Below, piece by piece: positions 9,898 through 20,011 of a stretch of 64,000 nt of DNA (its first letter is position 1; every line of letters starts with the position of its first letter). The position numbers and the translations under genes were made by a program. Source of the stretch: Comamonas halotolerans (GTDB lineage Bacteria > Pseudomonadota > Gammaproteobacteria > Burkholderiales > Burkholderiaceae_C); contig NZ_JASAUZ010000004.1 of assembly GCF_030162935.1 (NCBI RefSeq), positions 33,418 through 97,417 of the forward strand, given 5' to 3'. The notes beneath the pieces were generated by a model, which worked only from the letters and a program-made list of their open reading frames with translations, was not told the origin of the DNA and did not search any database.

Positions 9898-10560
9898 ATG
9901 AGCACTTCCACAAAATCGGATTCCGCAGCCAAAAAAGACGTGACCAAACTTCAGCGTGCCATCGTCGATGGCTTGGAAGACGTCAAGGCACAAGATATTC
10001 AGGTTTTCAATACCGAGCATTTGTCGCCGCTGTTTGAGCGCGTGATCGTTGCTTCCGGTACTTCCAACCGCCAAACCAAGGCCCTGGCTTCCAGCGTGCG
10101 TGACGCTGTGAAGAAGGCAGGCTTTGCCGTGCCTCGCCATGAAGGTGAAGAAAACGGTGAATGGATCATCGTTGACTGCGGCCAGTGCGTGGTGCACATC
10201 ATGCAGCCTAACATTCGCCAGTACTACCGCCTGGAAGAAATCTGGGGCGACAAGCCCGTACGTCTGAAACTTGGCGGTGCCAAGCCTTCCAAGATCTTTG
10301 CCTCCGAAGATGCCGAGGCAAAGCCTGTCAAAAAGCCCGCAGCCAAGAAAGCAGTGGCTGCTGTGGATGGCAAGACCGTGGTGAAGAAGGCTGCTGCCAA
10401 AAAATCGGCAGCCGTGAAGACTGCTGCTGAAAAGCCATCGGCTAAAAAACCTGCGGTGAAAAAGCCTGCCACCAAGAAACCTTCCGCAGTGAAGACCGTT
10501 GTGGTCAAGCCTACAGCGCCACGCGGCGGTGCGAAAAAGGCTGCTGCCAAGAAGGCATGA
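9898..10560 (+). CDS. rsfS: Ribosomal silencing factor RsfS with a Lys/Ala-rich tail
   Basis: RsfS binds ribosomal protein uL14 and blocks subunit joining in starvation. Residues 15-125 carry the family domain ([49 protein letters not shown]). Residues 141-220 form a low-complexity tail of [18 protein letters not shown] and similar units, resembling histone H1 or AlgP. Usual family length is about 105-130 residues, so the tail adds some 80. It overlaps rlmH by four bases (ATGA). Confidence 0.93.
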   Translation: MSTSTKSDSAAKKDVTKLQRAIVDGLEDVKAQDIQVFNTEHLSPLFERVIVASGTSNRQTKALASSVRDAVKKAGFAVPRHEGEENGEWIIVDCGQCVVHIMQPNIRQYYRLEEIWGDKPVRLKLGGAKPSKIFASEDAEAKPVKKPAAKKAVAAVDGKTVVKKAAAKKSAAVKTAAEKPSAKKPAVKKPATKKPSAVKTVVVKPTAPRGGAKKAAAKKA

Positions 10561-11024
10561 AACTGCTGATTGTGGCGGTAGGCCAGCATGTGCCAGATTG
10601 GGCACAGACGGCCTATGATGATTACGCCAAGCGCTTTCCGCCAGAACTCAAAGTTGAGCTCAAAGCTGTCAAAACAGAGCCTCGTGGCTCCAAGACAGTA
10701 GAGACTTTGTACGCTGCAGAGCGCAAACGTATCGAGGCGGCCATTCCACGGGGTACACGGATTGTGGTGCTGGATGAACGTGGAACCAACCTCACGACCA
10801 AAGCCCTGGCAGCACGCCTGCAAAACTGGCAGCTAGAAGGCGATGATGTGGCTCTGATCATTGGCGGGCCGGATGGACTTGATCCGGCCTTCAAACAATT
10901 GGCCCATGAAAAGATTCGCCTCTCGGACATGACGCTGCCGCACGCCATGGTGCGTGTGCTGTTGATTGAGCAGCTCTACCGTGCATGGTCAGTCAATGCG
11001 GGCCATCCGTATCACCGTGAATAA
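10557..11024 (+). CDS. rlmH: 23S rRNA (pseudouridine1915-N3)-methyltransferase
   Basis: A 155-residue SPOUT methyltransferase that methylates pseudouridine 1915 of 23S r[23 protein letters not shown], the cofactor-binding knot around LIIGGPDGL, and the C-terminal [15 protein letters not shown] are characteristic. It is translationally coupled to rsfS, fitting a shared ribosome-related operon. Confidence 0.97.
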   Translation: MKLLIVAVGQHVPDWAQTAYDDYAKRFPPELKVELKAVKTEPRGSKTVETLYAAERKRIEAAIPRGTRIVVLDERGTNLTTKALAARLQNWQLEGDDVALIIGGPDGLDPAFKQLAHEKIRLSDMTLPHAMVRVLLIEQLYRAWSVNAGHPYHRE

Positions 11025-11046
11025 GCCGTCAGCTTGCTGAACGCCT

Positions 11047-11082
11047 AAGCCCTGCGCCTTGTGCGACAGGGCTTTGCTTTTT
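11047..11082 (+). terminator. Terminator after rlmH
   Basis: AAGCCCTG (11047-11054) pairs with CAGGGCTT (11067-11074), with TTTTT at 11078-11082. Confidence 0.7.
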
Positions 11083-11190
11083 GCAAACCCCTCCAGGATT
11101 GCTAGTGTGGCAGCTGCATGGTACTATTTTTTTAGTAGCTTTTGGCGCTTGTTTTATAAGCGATAAAGCCATTTTTCAATTAGAAAAGAC

Positions 11191-11805
11191 ATGTCTGCAT
11201 TTGTTTATCTTGCATCCCAAAGTCCCCGTCGCAGCCAATTGCTGCAGCAAATGAATGTGCGCCATGAGTTGCTGCTACCAAATGCTGACGGTGATATAGC
11301 CGAGGATGCGGAGGCGATCGAAGTGGTATCGCCGGGTGAATCACCGCGCGATTATGTGCAGCGTGTGACTGGCTTGAAGCTTGATGCCGCGGTTGATCGC
11401 CTTAGGCGCAGAGGCTTGGTTGCAGCCCCGACCCTGACCTCTGATACAACGGTTGCCTTAGGTGCAGAAATTTTGGGTAAGCCTGCGGATGCGGCAGAGG
11501 CAGAGGCCATGTTGCGCAAACTTTCGGGCCAGATGCATGAAGTGTTGACAGCAGTGGCTTTGCAAAATGGCAGCCAACGTCTGCAGGCTTTGTCTGTCTC
11601 AAAAGTGCGTTTCATGGCGATGAGCGATGCGCAGATCGACGCTTATGTTGCTTCTGGCGAGCCGTTTGGCAAAGCCGGGGCTTATGGTGTGCAGGGGCTG
11701 GCAGCTACCATGATTGAATATATCGAAGGCAGCTATTCCGGCATCATGGGGTTGCCTGTCTTTGAGACAGCACAGTTGCTGCGCCAAATTGGCTGGAAGG
11801 TGTAG
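11191..11805 (+). CDS. maf: Maf-like nucleotide pyrophosphatase
   Basis: A 204-residue Maf/YhdE-type protein that hydrolyses non-canonical or dTTP/UTP-type nucleotides to monophosphates. It begins [31 protein letters not shown] contains the catalytic region, and [20 protein letters not shown] the conserved C-terminal half. An AT-rich promoter region precedes it. It is followed by rng on the same strand. Confidence 0.93.
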   Translation: MSAFVYLASQSPRRSQLLQQMNVRHELLLPNADGDIAEDAEAIEVVSPGESPRDYVQRVTGLKLDAAVDRLRRRGLVAAPTLTSDTTVALGAEILGKPADAAEAEAMLRKLSGQMHEVLTAVALQNGSQRLQALSVSKVRFMAMSDAQIDAYVASGEPFGKAGAYGVQGLAATMIEYIEGSYSGIMGLPVFETAQLLRQIGWKV

Positions 11806-11871
11806 CACCACGAGCAAGGGCGTTTTGCCCGTTCCCTCTTGGTAGAAATGACTCACAAAAAAACAGAAAAC

Positions 11872-13359
11872 ATGCAGCAAGATATTTTGATCAACTGGTC
11901 ACCCCAAGAAACGCGTGTGGCGGTGGTAGAGCAGGGTGCGGTGCAAGAGCTGCATATCGAGCGCACGCTGGAACGTGGTCTGGTGGGCAACATCTACCTG
12001 GGCAAGGTTTCGCGCGTGTTGCCGGGTATGCAATCGGCTTTTATCGATATTGGTCTGGAGCGTGCTGCGTTCTTGCACGTGGCAGATGTGTGGCAGCGCC
12101 ATGAAAGCGGTGATGCGCCGATGATTGCGCGCAAGAATGAGCCGCCAAAACCTATTGAGCACCAGGTGTTTGAAGGTCAGTCGATTGTGGTGCAGGTGAT
12201 CAAGGATCCCATTGGCACCAAAGGTGCACGCCTGTCCACGCAGATCAGTATTGCAGGGCGCTTGCTGGTGCATCTGCCGCAGGACGAGCACATTGGCGTG
12301 TCGCAGAAAATCTCGCCCGAAGAGCGTGATGCACTGCGAACACGTCTGCAAAAGCTGGTAGGTCTGAAAGCCGATGGCGGAGGTGGTGGCTTTATTTTGC
12401 GCACCAACGGCGAAGATGCCAGCGATGAGGAGCTGGCTGAAGACATCAGCTATTTGCGCAAGACCTGGGCACGTGTTAAGAGTGCAGCTGTCACTTTGCC
12501 ACCCATGTCGGTGTTGCACCAAGATCTGAATCTGCTGCAGCGCGTGTTGCGCGATCTGGTGGGAGAAAACACGCAGAGCATTCGCATTGATTCCCAGGAA
12601 CAATTTGCCAAGCTGATGGCTTTTGGCAAAGAGTTCATGCCCAGTGCTGCACCCAAACTGCAGCTGTACAAAGGTGAGCGCCCTATATTTGATCTGTATT
12701 CGATCGATGAAGAGATTGCCAGGGCACTAGGAAAGCGTGTGGATCTCAAGTCTGGTGGCTACCTTGTCATTGATCAGACTGAGGCGTTGACTACGGTCGA
12801 CGTCAATACTGGTGGTTACGTCGGAGCGCGCAATTTCGATGACACCATTTTCAAAACCAACCTGGAAGCGGCGCAAGCCATTGCACGGCAGCTGCGTTTG
12901 CGCAATCTGGGTGGCATCATCATTGCCGACTTTATCGATATGGCGCACGAAGAGCACCGTGAGCAAGTGCTGGAAGAGCTGAACAAGCAACTCAAGCGCG
13001 ACCGTGTGAAGACGATGGCAGGCAGCTTTTCGCAGTTAGGTCTGGTCGAGATGACACGCAAGCGTACCCGTGAATCGCTGGCGCATATGCTGTGTGAGCC
13101 ATGCCCTGTTTGCCAGGGCAAGGGCAGTGTGAAAACAGTGCGAAGCGTTGCCTATGAAATCTTGCGCGAGATCTTGCGTGAGGCACGCCAGTTCAATCCC
13201 AAAGAGTTTCGTGTTGTAGCCAATCCAGACGTGATTGATTTGCTGCTGGACGAAGAAAATCAGCACCTGGCCGGGCTGAGTGACTTTATCTGCAAGCCCA
13301 TTTCTCTGCAGGCTGAAGGCACGTTGGCTCAAGAACAATACGATATTGTTTTGCTGTAG
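11872..13359 (+). CDS. rng: Ribonuclease G
   Basis: A 495-residue RNase E/G-family endonuclease acting in 16S rRNA 5' maturation and mRNA decay. The S1 domain is in residues 35-130 (GNIYLGKVSRVLPGMQSAFI). The catalytic DNase-I-like domain holds TVDVNTGGYVGARNFDDT, and the zinc-link is CEPCPVCQGKG. In-frame ATG 11848 and TTG 11839 also exist; 11872 aligns with the E. coli N-terminus. Confidence 0.95.
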   Translation: MQQDILINWSPQETRVAVVEQGAVQELHIERTLERGLVGNIYLGKVSRVLPGMQSAFIDIGLERAAFLHVADVWQRHESGDAPMIARKNEPPKPIEHQVFEGQSIVVQVIKDPIGTKGARLSTQISIAGRLLVHLPQDEHIGVSQKISPEERDALRTRLQKLVGLKADGGGGGFILRTNGEDASDEELAEDISYLRKTWARVKSAAVTLPPMSVLHQDLNLLQRVLRDLVGENTQSIRIDSQEQFAKLMAFGKEFMPSAAPKLQLYKGERPIFDLYSIDEEIARALGKRVDLKSGGYLVIDQTEALTTVDVNTGGYVGARNFDDTIFKTNLEAAQAIARQLRLRNLGGIIIADFIDMAHEEHREQVLEELNKQLKRDRVKTMAGSFSQLGLVEMTRKRTRESLAHMLCEPCPVCQGKGSVKTVRSVAYEILREILREARQFNPKEFRVVANPDVIDLLLDEENQHLAGLSDFICKPISLQAEGTLAQEQYDIVLL

Positions 13360-13391
13360 CCTGAAGTCGTATCGCATCTTGCACTGGAATA

Positions 13392-13421
13392 AAAAAGGGA
13401 GCATTGATTGCTCCCTTTTTT
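13392..13421. terminator. Bidirectional terminator after rng
   Basis: AAAAAAGGGAGCA pairs with TGCTCCCTTTTTT around a TTGAT loop. It serves rng and the convergent glycerate kinase gene. Confidence 0.85.
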
Positions 13422-13451
13422 ATTGATTGATGGATGTATGGGTCGACTGTT

Positions 13452-14597
13452 TCAGTGGTGCAGAAGACTGCCCATGGCTAGCACGGCGGCCACATTACGT
13501 GCGGCAGAGCGGACATTGAATTCAGCTTCAGCCATGGCCTCCTGGATGCTGCAAGCTCGGTTGAGCACGCTGAAAATGGCACCAATGCCGTGCCCATGCA
13601 CCACATGGGCGTTGTTGCCCAAGCTGCCTGCAATGCCGATCACAGGTACTCCATGCTTGCGTGCAACTGTTGCCACTCCGAAAGGGGTCTTTCCAAAAAT
13701 GGTTTGCTGGTCGATACGTCCTTCACCTGTGATGACCAGGTCCGCACCTTGTACGGCAGCATCCAGTCCAACTGCCTTGGCAATAATCTCGCAGCCTGGG
13801 CGCAACCGCCCCTTCAAGACAGCCAGCATCGCGGCGCCCATGCCACCAGCTGCGCCAGCTCCAGCGATTTGGTCCACATCAATACCTAAGTCACGCTCAA
13901 TGACTTGAGCGAAGTGTTTCAAGTTGGCATCAAGTGTCTGCACCATCGCAGGCGTAGCCCCTTTTTGTGGCCCGAAAATGGCAGAGGCGCCACGTTCACC
14001 AGTGAGTGGGTTGTCCACGTCACAGGCGACTTCCACGGTGCATTCAAACAATCGGGCATCCAGGTCGCTGACGTCAATGCGCGCAAGCTGTGCCAGTGGA
14101 GCGCCGCCAGGGCCAATGTTTTTGTCGGCGGTATTCAACAGCTTCACTCCGAGTGCCTGCAGCATGCCTGCGCCGCCGTCGTTGGTAGCACTGCCTCCAA
14201 TGCCCAAAATCAAGTGGCGAGCACCTGCGTCTAGTGCTGCTTTGATCAGTTCACCGGTGCCGTAGCTGGTAGTGACTTCCGGGTTGCGCTGGGCAGGAGG
14301 AACCAGGGCCAGACCACTGGCCGCAGCCATTTCGATCATGGCAGTGCGGCCGTCGCCAGTGAGAGCATAGAAGCTGCTGATGGGCTCACCTAGGGGGCCT
14401 GTGACATTGACTGCCACACGGCGACCTTGCGTGGCCTCGATCATGGCCTGCACTGTTCCTTCGCCGCCATCGGCCATGGGGATTTTGACGTAGTCGGCGT
14501 CTGGGAAGATCTCCTTGAAGCCCAGCTCGATCTGCGTGGCAACTTCCAGTGCAGAAAGACTTTCCTTGTAAGAGTCCGGGGCGATGACAATTTTCAT
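13452..14597 (-). CDS. Glycerate kinase (GarK/GlxK type)
   Basis: Phosphorylates D-glycerate to 2-phosphoglycerate. The 381-residue product begins MKIVIAPDSYKESLSALEVA and carries MADGGEGTVQAM, GIGGSATNDGGAGMLQALG and LVITGEGRIDQQTIFGK, all typical of the type I glycerate kinase family. It lies 26 bases downstream of the GntP permease gene on the same strand, which suggests uptake and phosphorylation of glycerate or a related sugar acid. Confidence 0.94.
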   Translation of the reverse strand: MKIVIAPDSYKESLSALEVATQIELGFKEIFPDADYVKIPMADGGEGTVQAMIEATQGRRVAVNVTGPLGEPISSFYALTGDGRTAMIEMAAASGLALVPPAQRNPEVTTSYGTGELIKAALDAGARHLILGIGGSATNDGGAGMLQALGVKLLNTADKNIGPGGAPLAQLARIDVSDLDARLFECTVEVACDVDNPLTGERGASAIFGPQKGATPAMVQTLDANLKHFAQVIERDLGIDVDQIAGAGAAGGMGAAMLAVLKGRLRPGCEIIAKAVGLDAAVQGADLVITGEGRIDQQTIFGKTPFGVATVARKHGVPVIGIAGSLGNNAHVVHGHGIGAIFSVLNRACSIQEAMAEAEFNVRSAARNVAAVLAMGSLLHH

Positions 14598-14622
14598 TGG
14601 AGCCTGCTTGTTCAGCATGGAT

Positions 14623-15957
14623 TTAAAGCATGAATGCACTGGCAGCCCAGATGCAGGCAAAAGTCACCAATCCCATTACGAGGGTGGAGGTGGTGAATAC
14701 GCGCAGCGACTGTTGCATCTCGATGTTGGAGAACTTGGTTACCACCCAGAAATACGAGTCGTTGGCGTGAGAGGCAACAATGGAGCCAGCCCCAATGGCC
14801 AACACGGCAAACAGGCGGCCGGTTTCAGAATCCAGGCCAAAACTTGCCAGGCTGGGGTTGATGATGGCTGCAGTGGTCAAAGCTGCAACGGTGGAGGAGC
14901 CTTGCGCAGTCTTAAGCAAAGCTGCAATGATGAAAGGCACCAGCAGGCCCACGGAGGCGTTACCCAGAGCTTCGCCCAGAACGGAGCCAACGCCGGTTTC
15001 CTTGATCACCGCGCCGAACATGCCGCCAGCAGCAGTGATGATCAAAATGGGCCCAGCTTTGACGATGGCTTCTTCCAGCACGCGAGTGAATTCACCTTTT
15101 TGGCCGCCGTTCTTGCTCAACAACCACAGACCGCACAACATGCCTACCAGCAGAGCGATCACGGGGTTGCCCAGGAAGTGGAAATAGGTCGCGATGCCGT
15201 CCTTCATGCCCAAGGTAGTCAAGAGGGTAGAGATCGAGATCAGTACCAGCGGCAGAACCACGGGCAGCAAGGCATGAGAGAAGGCTGGAAGAGGGCGCTC
15301 GCTTTGCAGCACGTCAGTCTCTACTGCAGCAGGTTCATAGTTTTGGCCTTTGCTCATGAAGTTGGCCCAGTAGTAAGCTGCCAGCAAGCCAGGAATTGCA
15401 AACACCACGCCAGCCAAGATGAACAGGCCCAGGTTGGCTCCAACCGTATTGGCTGCAGCCAAAGCACCGGGGTGGGTGGGTACCAGACAGTGCACCGAGT
15501 ACAGCGATGTGCCCAAAATGGCAGCCATTAAAGGCATGGGTGTCTTGGATTTCGCGCTGATGCTACGGGCGATACCGCTCAGGATGATGTAGCCGGTGTC
15601 GCAAAAAATGGTCAGGCCAGGGATGAAACCAGTCCATGCCAATGCAGGCTTGGCATTGCGCTCTCCCGCTTTTTTCAGGATGTGGGTGGCAATGCTCAAG
15701 GCACCGCCACTTTTTTCCATGCACACCGCAATGGCAGCACCAAAAATGATGATGAAGGAAATACCACCCAAGGTGTTGCCAAAGCTGGTCTTGAGCAGGT
15801 CAACCACTTTGGGCAAGGGCACGCTGGTGGTCAGCGCCAGCACGATGGACACGGCAAACAGCGAGCCGAATACGCTGAATTTGACCTTGGCCGTCAAATA
15901 GACAATGGCCACAATGCTGAGGGCCACCAGAATGGAAGAAATAGCAATACTGCTCAT
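14623..15957 (-). CDS. GntP-family sugar-acid permease
   Basis: A 444-residue inner-membrane transporter with about 12 hydrophobic segments. GFIPGLTIFCDTGYIILSG, LVPTHPGALAAANTVGANLG and GSSTVAALTTAAI are signatures of the GntP (gluconate:H+ symporter) family. The paired glycerate kinase suggests glycerate or another short sugar acid as substrate; that is inference. The ATG at 15957 is preceded by AGGTACCT. Confidence 0.9.
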   Translation of the reverse strand: MSSIAISSILVALSIVAIVYLTAKVKFSVFGSLFAVSIVLALTTSVPLPKVVDLLKTSFGNTLGGISFIIIFGAAIAVCMEKSGGALSIATHILKKAGERNAKPALAWTGFIPGLTIFCDTGYIILSGIARSISAKSKTPMPLMAAILGTSLYSVHCLVPTHPGALAAANTVGANLGLFILAGVVFAIPGLLAAYYWANFMSKGQNYEPAAVETDVLQSERPLPAFSHALLPVVLPLVLISISTLLTTLGMKDGIATYFHFLGNPVIALLVGMLCGLWLLSKNGGQKGEFTRVLEEAIVKAGPILIITAAGGMFGAVIKETGVGSVLGEALGNASVGLLVPFIIAALLKTAQGSSTVAALTTAAIINPSLASFGLDSETGRLFAVLAIGAGSIVASHANDSYFWVVTKFSNIEMQQSLRVFTTSTLVMGLVTFACIWAASAFML

Positions 15958-16296
15958 AGCTAGGTACCTGATTTTGGGGAAATCGTGCGCTGTAAGTGGC
16001 TAGCGTCTTTACATCAGGATGTGTGCAATAGTGCCCAAAGGCAAGGAGAACACCCCGGTCGGCGATGCCGCAATCTTTGCGTGCATGGCGAGCCATCGTG
16101 GGCGATTATAGGTGGCTGCGTGCACCAAGATGGGCGTATGCAGTACGAGCAATTACCTAAGTAAGTCTCATAGAAAGGGGTATGGACGGCACCTGCATTT
16201 CAGCAGGTCAGCGGCTGTGGCGCTGCTAAGAGGGGTTTAGGGAACATAAAAAAAGAGCCTGTGAAAGTCTCCTTTTTTGGATGGGTACGCAAGTCT
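15958..16296. other. Intergenic region upstream of the permease-kinase operon
   Basis: About 340 bases between the permease start and the aminotransferase stop. It should hold the operon promoter. I see no gene or RNA; a weak hairpin with T tracts near 16250-16277 may end the aminotransferase transcript. Confidence 0.4.
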
Positions 16297-17457
16297 TCAA
16301 AGCTTGCGCAGACGCGCAAGCGCAGCCAGCAGGGTTTCATCCCTTTTTGCAAAGCAAAAGCGCACGACTTTCTGGTCAAACCCGTCGCCGTAGAAGGCAG
16401 ATAAGGGAATTGCGGCTACGCCGAGCTCTTGCACCAGCCATTGGCAAAAGTCGGATTCATTCAGATCGGTAACGGCCGAAATGTCTACGCATTGAAAGTA
16501 GGTGCCAGCGGTTGGCAGCAGCTTCAAACGGGTTTCGCGCAGCCCCTGGGCAAACAAATCCCGTTTGCGTTGGTAGAAGGCTGGCAGTTCAAGGTAGGGC
16601 TTGGGATCAGCCATATAACTGGCCAAGCCTACCTGCATGGGCGTGTTGACAGTGAAAACGTTGAACTGGTGCACCTTGCGAAACTCTGCCGTCAGCGCAG
16701 CAGGTGCAGCCACGGTGCCAACTTTCCAGCCAGTGACGTGATAGGTCTTGCCAAAGCTGGACACAATAAATGCGCGTGCTGCCAAACCAGGAAAACGTGC
16801 AGCACTTTCATGCGCTGCACCGTCAAACACCATGTGCTCGTACACCTCGTCGCTGATGAGCAGCACATTCGTCGGCGCCAGTAAATCTTCCAGCTGCTGC
16901 ATTTCGCTGGCAGTCCATATTGTGGCGCTGGGATTGTGTGGAGTGTTGATGATCAGCAGCCGTGTCTTAGGGGTGATCGCGGCAGCAATCTTGGCAAAGT
17001 CTGGCCGGAAGGTGCCTGGCGTGAGTGGCACGCGCACGATGACGCCACCGGCAAGCTCAATATTGGGAGCATAACTGTCATAGCAGGGGTCAAGCACGAT
17101 GACTTCATCGCCCGCGTGCACGGTGGCGAGGATGGCGGTCAGAATGGCCTGAGTGGCACCTGCGGTGATCGTAATTTCCGTATTGGCATCGTAATGTTTG
17201 CCGTGCAGATCCTGGATCTTGGTGGCAACGGCTTCACGCAACTGAGCCACACCGGGCATGGGTGGGTATTGGTTATGACCAGCTTGCATGGCTGCGGAGA
17301 CTGCATCGAGCAGTCTGGGATCGCAGCCAAAGTCAGGGAAGCCTTGGCCCAGATTGACAGCTTGGTGCTGGTTGGCCAGCGCTGACATGACTGAAAAAAT
17401 AGTCGTGCCGACATGCGGCAGCTTGCTGGGGAATACGGGGGTTACGGGCGTTGTCAT
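16297..17457 (-). CDS. PLP-dependent aminotransferase, methionine (YbdL) type
   Basis: Class I/II aminotransferase of 386 residues, the length of E. coli YbdL. VNLGQGFPDFGCDPRLLDAV opens the catalytic domain; VIVLDPCYDSYAPN and LLIINTPHNPSATIW bind the cofactor. The PLP lysine is in SSFGKTYHVTGWKVG near residue 235. YbdL prefers methionine, so methionine or kynurenine-type transamination is likely. It lies 46 bases downstream of the cysB-like gene on the same strand. Confidence 0.88.
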   Translation of the reverse strand: MTTPVTPVFPSKLPHVGTTIFSVMSALANQHQAVNLGQGFPDFGCDPRLLDAVSAAMQAGHNQYPPMPGVAQLREAVATKIQDLHGKHYDANTEITITAGATQAILTAILATVHAGDEVIVLDPCYDSYAPNIELAGGVIVRVPLTPGTFRPDFAKIAAAITPKTRLLIINTPHNPSATIWTASEMQQLEDLLAPTNVLLISDEVYEHMVFDGAAHESAARFPGLAARAFIVSSFGKTYHVTGWKVGTVAAPAALTAEFRKVHQFNVFTVNTPMQVGLASYMADPKPYLELPAFYQRKRDLFAQGLRETRLKLLPTAGTYFQCVDISAVTDLNESDFCQWLVQELGVAAIPLSAFYGDGFDQKVVRFCFAKRDETLLAALARLRKL

Positions 17458-17503
17458 GGAAAAAATGGGATGCCTGAGGGCTTTCCGGATCTTTGCGAGC
17501 AAA

Positions 17504-18445
17504 TCAGAGTTCGTAGTCGTTCACATGGCCGTTCATGGCACGCAGAATCAGGTCGCGTGAAAGGCGATCACTGAGCGTCTCTGCAAATTTGTAAACGAAA
17601 TTTCGCAAATAGGCTCCACGTTTGAAGGCGACGCGCGCGACGCTTTGACCAAACAAATGACCCATGGGACGTGAGATTAGGTCTTGTCCATGGTCATCAC
17701 GCATGGCCATTTCTGCAACAATGCCAATGCCCAGGCCAAGGCGAACGTATGTCTTGATCACGTCGGAGTCGATGGCCTCCAACACGATGCGAGGTTCAAT
17801 CTTGCGCGTGGCAAATGCTGCATCCACCTTGCCACGCCCTGTGAATGAAGGGTGGTAGGTGATAAGGGGTTCATTGATCAAATCATCCAGACCAATGCGT
17901 TCTTTGGTCGCCAAGGGGTGGCCTGTGGGCACCACTAAAACGTGCTGCCACTCGTAGCATGGCAAAGTTACCAAGTCTGGGTAGTCGGCTAACGACTCTG
18001 TAGCCATGCCGATTTCAGCAACTTCGTCCAGTACCATGCGCGCCACTTCATGGGGCGTAGCCTGATGCAGGCTGATGTTGACTTTAGGGTAGCTGCTGCG
18101 CAATTTTGCGACTGCATGTGGAAGCACGTAGCGCGCCTGCGTGTGCGTGGTGGCAATGCTCAGTGTGCCGCTGTCTTGGGCACTGAATTGCTCTCCAATA
18201 CGTTTGAGGTTGCCCACTTCTCGCATGATGAGTTCAATGCTTTTGAGAACGTGCTGGCCTGGCTCTGTTATGCGCTTGAGCCGTTTGCCGTGGCGCGCAA
18301 AAATATCGACGCCCAGCTCCTCTTCCAATTCGATGATGGCCTTGGAAACACCGGGTTGCGAGGTGTGCAGAGCTTTGGCCGCTTCAGTCAGATTGAGATT
18401 GCGGCGTGCAGCTTCTTGGACAAAACGAAATTGATGAAGATTCAT
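17504..18445 (-). CDS. cysB: CysB-like LysR regulator
   Basis: A 313-residue LysR-type regulator close to CysB/Cbl, which activate sulfate-assimilation genes with N-acetylserine as inducer. It begins MNLHQFRFVQEAARRNLNLT with the helix-turn-helix at TEAAKALHTSQPGVSKAI. The effector domain includes SIATTHTQARYVLP and LGLGIGIVAEMAM. A sirohydrochlorin-chelatase-like gene lies upstream on the same strand, consistent with a sulfur role. Confidence 0.92.
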   Translation of the reverse strand: MNLHQFRFVQEAARRNLNLTEAAKALHTSQPGVSKAIIELEEELGVDIFARHGKRLKRITEPGQHVLKSIELIMREVGNLKRIGEQFSAQDSGTLSIATTHTQARYVLPHAVAKLRSSYPKVNISLHQATPHEVARMVLDEVAEIGMATESLADYPDLVTLPCYEWQHVLVVPTGHPLATKERIGLDDLINEPLITYHPSFTGRGKVDAAFATRKIEPRIVLEAIDSDVIKTYVRLGLGIGIVAEMAMRDDHGQDLISRPMGHLFGQSVARVAFKRGAYLRNFVYKFAETLSDRLSRDLILRAMNGHVNDYEL

Positions 18446-18506
18446 AAGAGGATGTCGGCAACGATGTTTTCATCATTATGAATGAAATATCTAAAGATGT
18501 GTTTTT

Positions 18507-18881
18507 TTATGCAATGTGCTGCAGTGCTATCTGTGCCAGCAGTTCGGTAACTCGGGGGTCTTCGCCAACGGCAGTGGCTATGGAAAAGCGTATCTGCGGA
18601 TGTTCATTGCGCAGAAGGTCCACGAGGGCTGGCAAGTCATTGCGTGCGTGTCGACCCGTACCCAGAAACATGGGCAGAACGGTGATGTCGGTACAAGCTT
18701 GCTTGATAAGGCTCTGGCTGGCGGTAGAGAGATCGGGCTGTGTCAGCTCCAGATAGGCACAAACACAGTGTGCTTCTGGATGCAAGGCTTTTAGCATGCG
18801 TGCCACCGCTTCAATGGGTTCTCGCCATAGAGGATCACGGGAGCCATGGGCAAAAAAAATGATGCCGCGCTTGGGCGGCAT
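18507..18881 (-). CDS. CbiX/SirB-type sirohydrochlorin chelatase
   Basis: A 124-residue single-domain chelatase. GIIFFAHGSRDPLWREPIEA holds the metal-binding His, and ITVLPMFLGTGRHARNDLP the second half of the site. Such proteins insert Fe or Co into sirohydrochlorin for siroheme or cobalamin. It starts just after the lptG stop, so it may be read with lptF-lptG. Next to cysB, a siroheme role is likely. An in-frame ATG at 18908 is an alternative start. Confidence 0.88.
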   Translation of the reverse strand: MPPKRGIIFFAHGSRDPLWREPIEAVARMLKALHPEAHCVCAYLELTQPDLSTASQSLIKQACTDITVLPMFLGTGRHARNDLPALVDLLRNEHPQIRFSIATAVGEDPRVTELLAQIALQHIA

Positions 18882-18886
18882 CTGGT

Positions 18887-20011
18887 TCAGCGGCGTATCA
18901 CCAACCATGCAAACGCACCGAGAGAAAGTAATGAGTAGATCAGGCCAGGTGCAGCTGCGGTCAGCATTGGCGACCACTGCTGCAAATTGCCTGCAAAGCC
19001 AAACACATTGTTAAGCAAGAAGAAGCTGATGCCTGCCATCACGCCTCCAAACACATAGCCTGCAATGCCGCCAGAGCGGAAATGCAGATAGGCAAATGGC
19101 AGTGCCAATACAACCATCACCAAACAGCTCAAGGGGTAGAACACCTTACGCCAGAACTCAATCTCATACTTCTGTGCAGATTGGTCGTTGGCCTTCAAGT
19201 GCTGTATGAACTGAAACAGCTCAATGGTAGGCATGCGGTCGGGCTTGTGGATGGATGCAATCAGCATCTCACTGCTGATGCTGGATGGCCATTGCAGATC
19301 TTTGGTTTCGCGCTGGAGGTTGGCAGATACCGGAGTGGTGCTGTCGTCATACTGAAACCGCGCAACACGGGCTTGGCTGAGTGACCACGTAGGAGCATCT
19401 TCCTCAATTTGCGCTGTATCGGCATGGATTTGCAGCACCATACGGCCTTGTGGATCAAACTCGAAAATGCGAACCCCTGTCAGGGCGCCATCAGCGCGCA
19501 CCGTGCGTACGTTCACTGCAAGGGTGTTGCCTTGCTTGTTCTTCTCTTTGAGCCATGCGCCGGTAGACCCTTGGGTGGATGTTTTGCCGAGGTATTTGGC
19601 TTGCGCTGCCATGCCGAAACGTTCTGCTGCTGGTGCAATATAGTCACCCACCAAAATGGTCAGCACCACAAAACCTGCGCCCAATGTGAGCATGGTACGC
19701 AAAGCCAGCCAAGGGCCCAGGCCACTGGTTCGCATGATGGTGAATTCAGAGCTCTGCGCAAATCGTGCCATCACGAAGATGCTGCCGATAAGGACTGCAA
19801 TCGGCAGCAATTCATATAGATGCTTGGGCAATGACAGGGTTACTGTGAGCAGTGCATGCCAGACGGTATAAGTCGCACTGCCAACTTCCTTGCCTACATC
19901 TCCCATTTCATCGAGCAGATCGAAAAAAAAGAACATGGCCAGAAAAGCCAGCACCACGAAACCAATGGCAGAGATGGTGTCGCGATAAATCAGTTTGCGC
20001 AGGGTTTTCAT
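18887..20011 (-). CDS. lptG: LPS export permease LptG
   Basis: A 374-residue inner-membrane component of the LptB2FG ABC transporter that moves LPS to the outer membrane. It begins MKTLRKLIYRDTISAIGFVV, with three membrane segments, a periplasmic beta-jellyroll domain in the middle, and three C-terminal segments (FYPLSCLVMVVLALPFAYL). It overlaps lptF by four bases (ATGA), showing coupled translation. Confidence 0.95.
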   Translation of the reverse strand: MKTLRKLIYRDTISAIGFVVLAFLAMFFFFDLLDEMGDVGKEVGSATYTVWHALLTVTLSLPKHLYELLPIAVLIGSIFVMARFAQSSEFTIMRTSGLGPWLALRTMLTLGAGFVVLTILVGDYIAPAAERFGMAAQAKYLGKTSTQGSTGAWLKEKNKQGNTLAVNVRTVRADGALTGVRIFEFDPQGRMVLQIHADTAQIEEDAPTWSLSQARVARFQYDDSTTPVSANLQRETKDLQWPSSISSEMLIASIHKPDRMPTIELFQFIQHLKANDQSAQKYEIEFWRKVFYPLSCLVMVVLALPFAYLHFRSGGIAGYVFGGVMAGISFFLLNNVFGFAGNLQQWSPMLTAAAPGLIYSLLSLGAFAWLVIRR

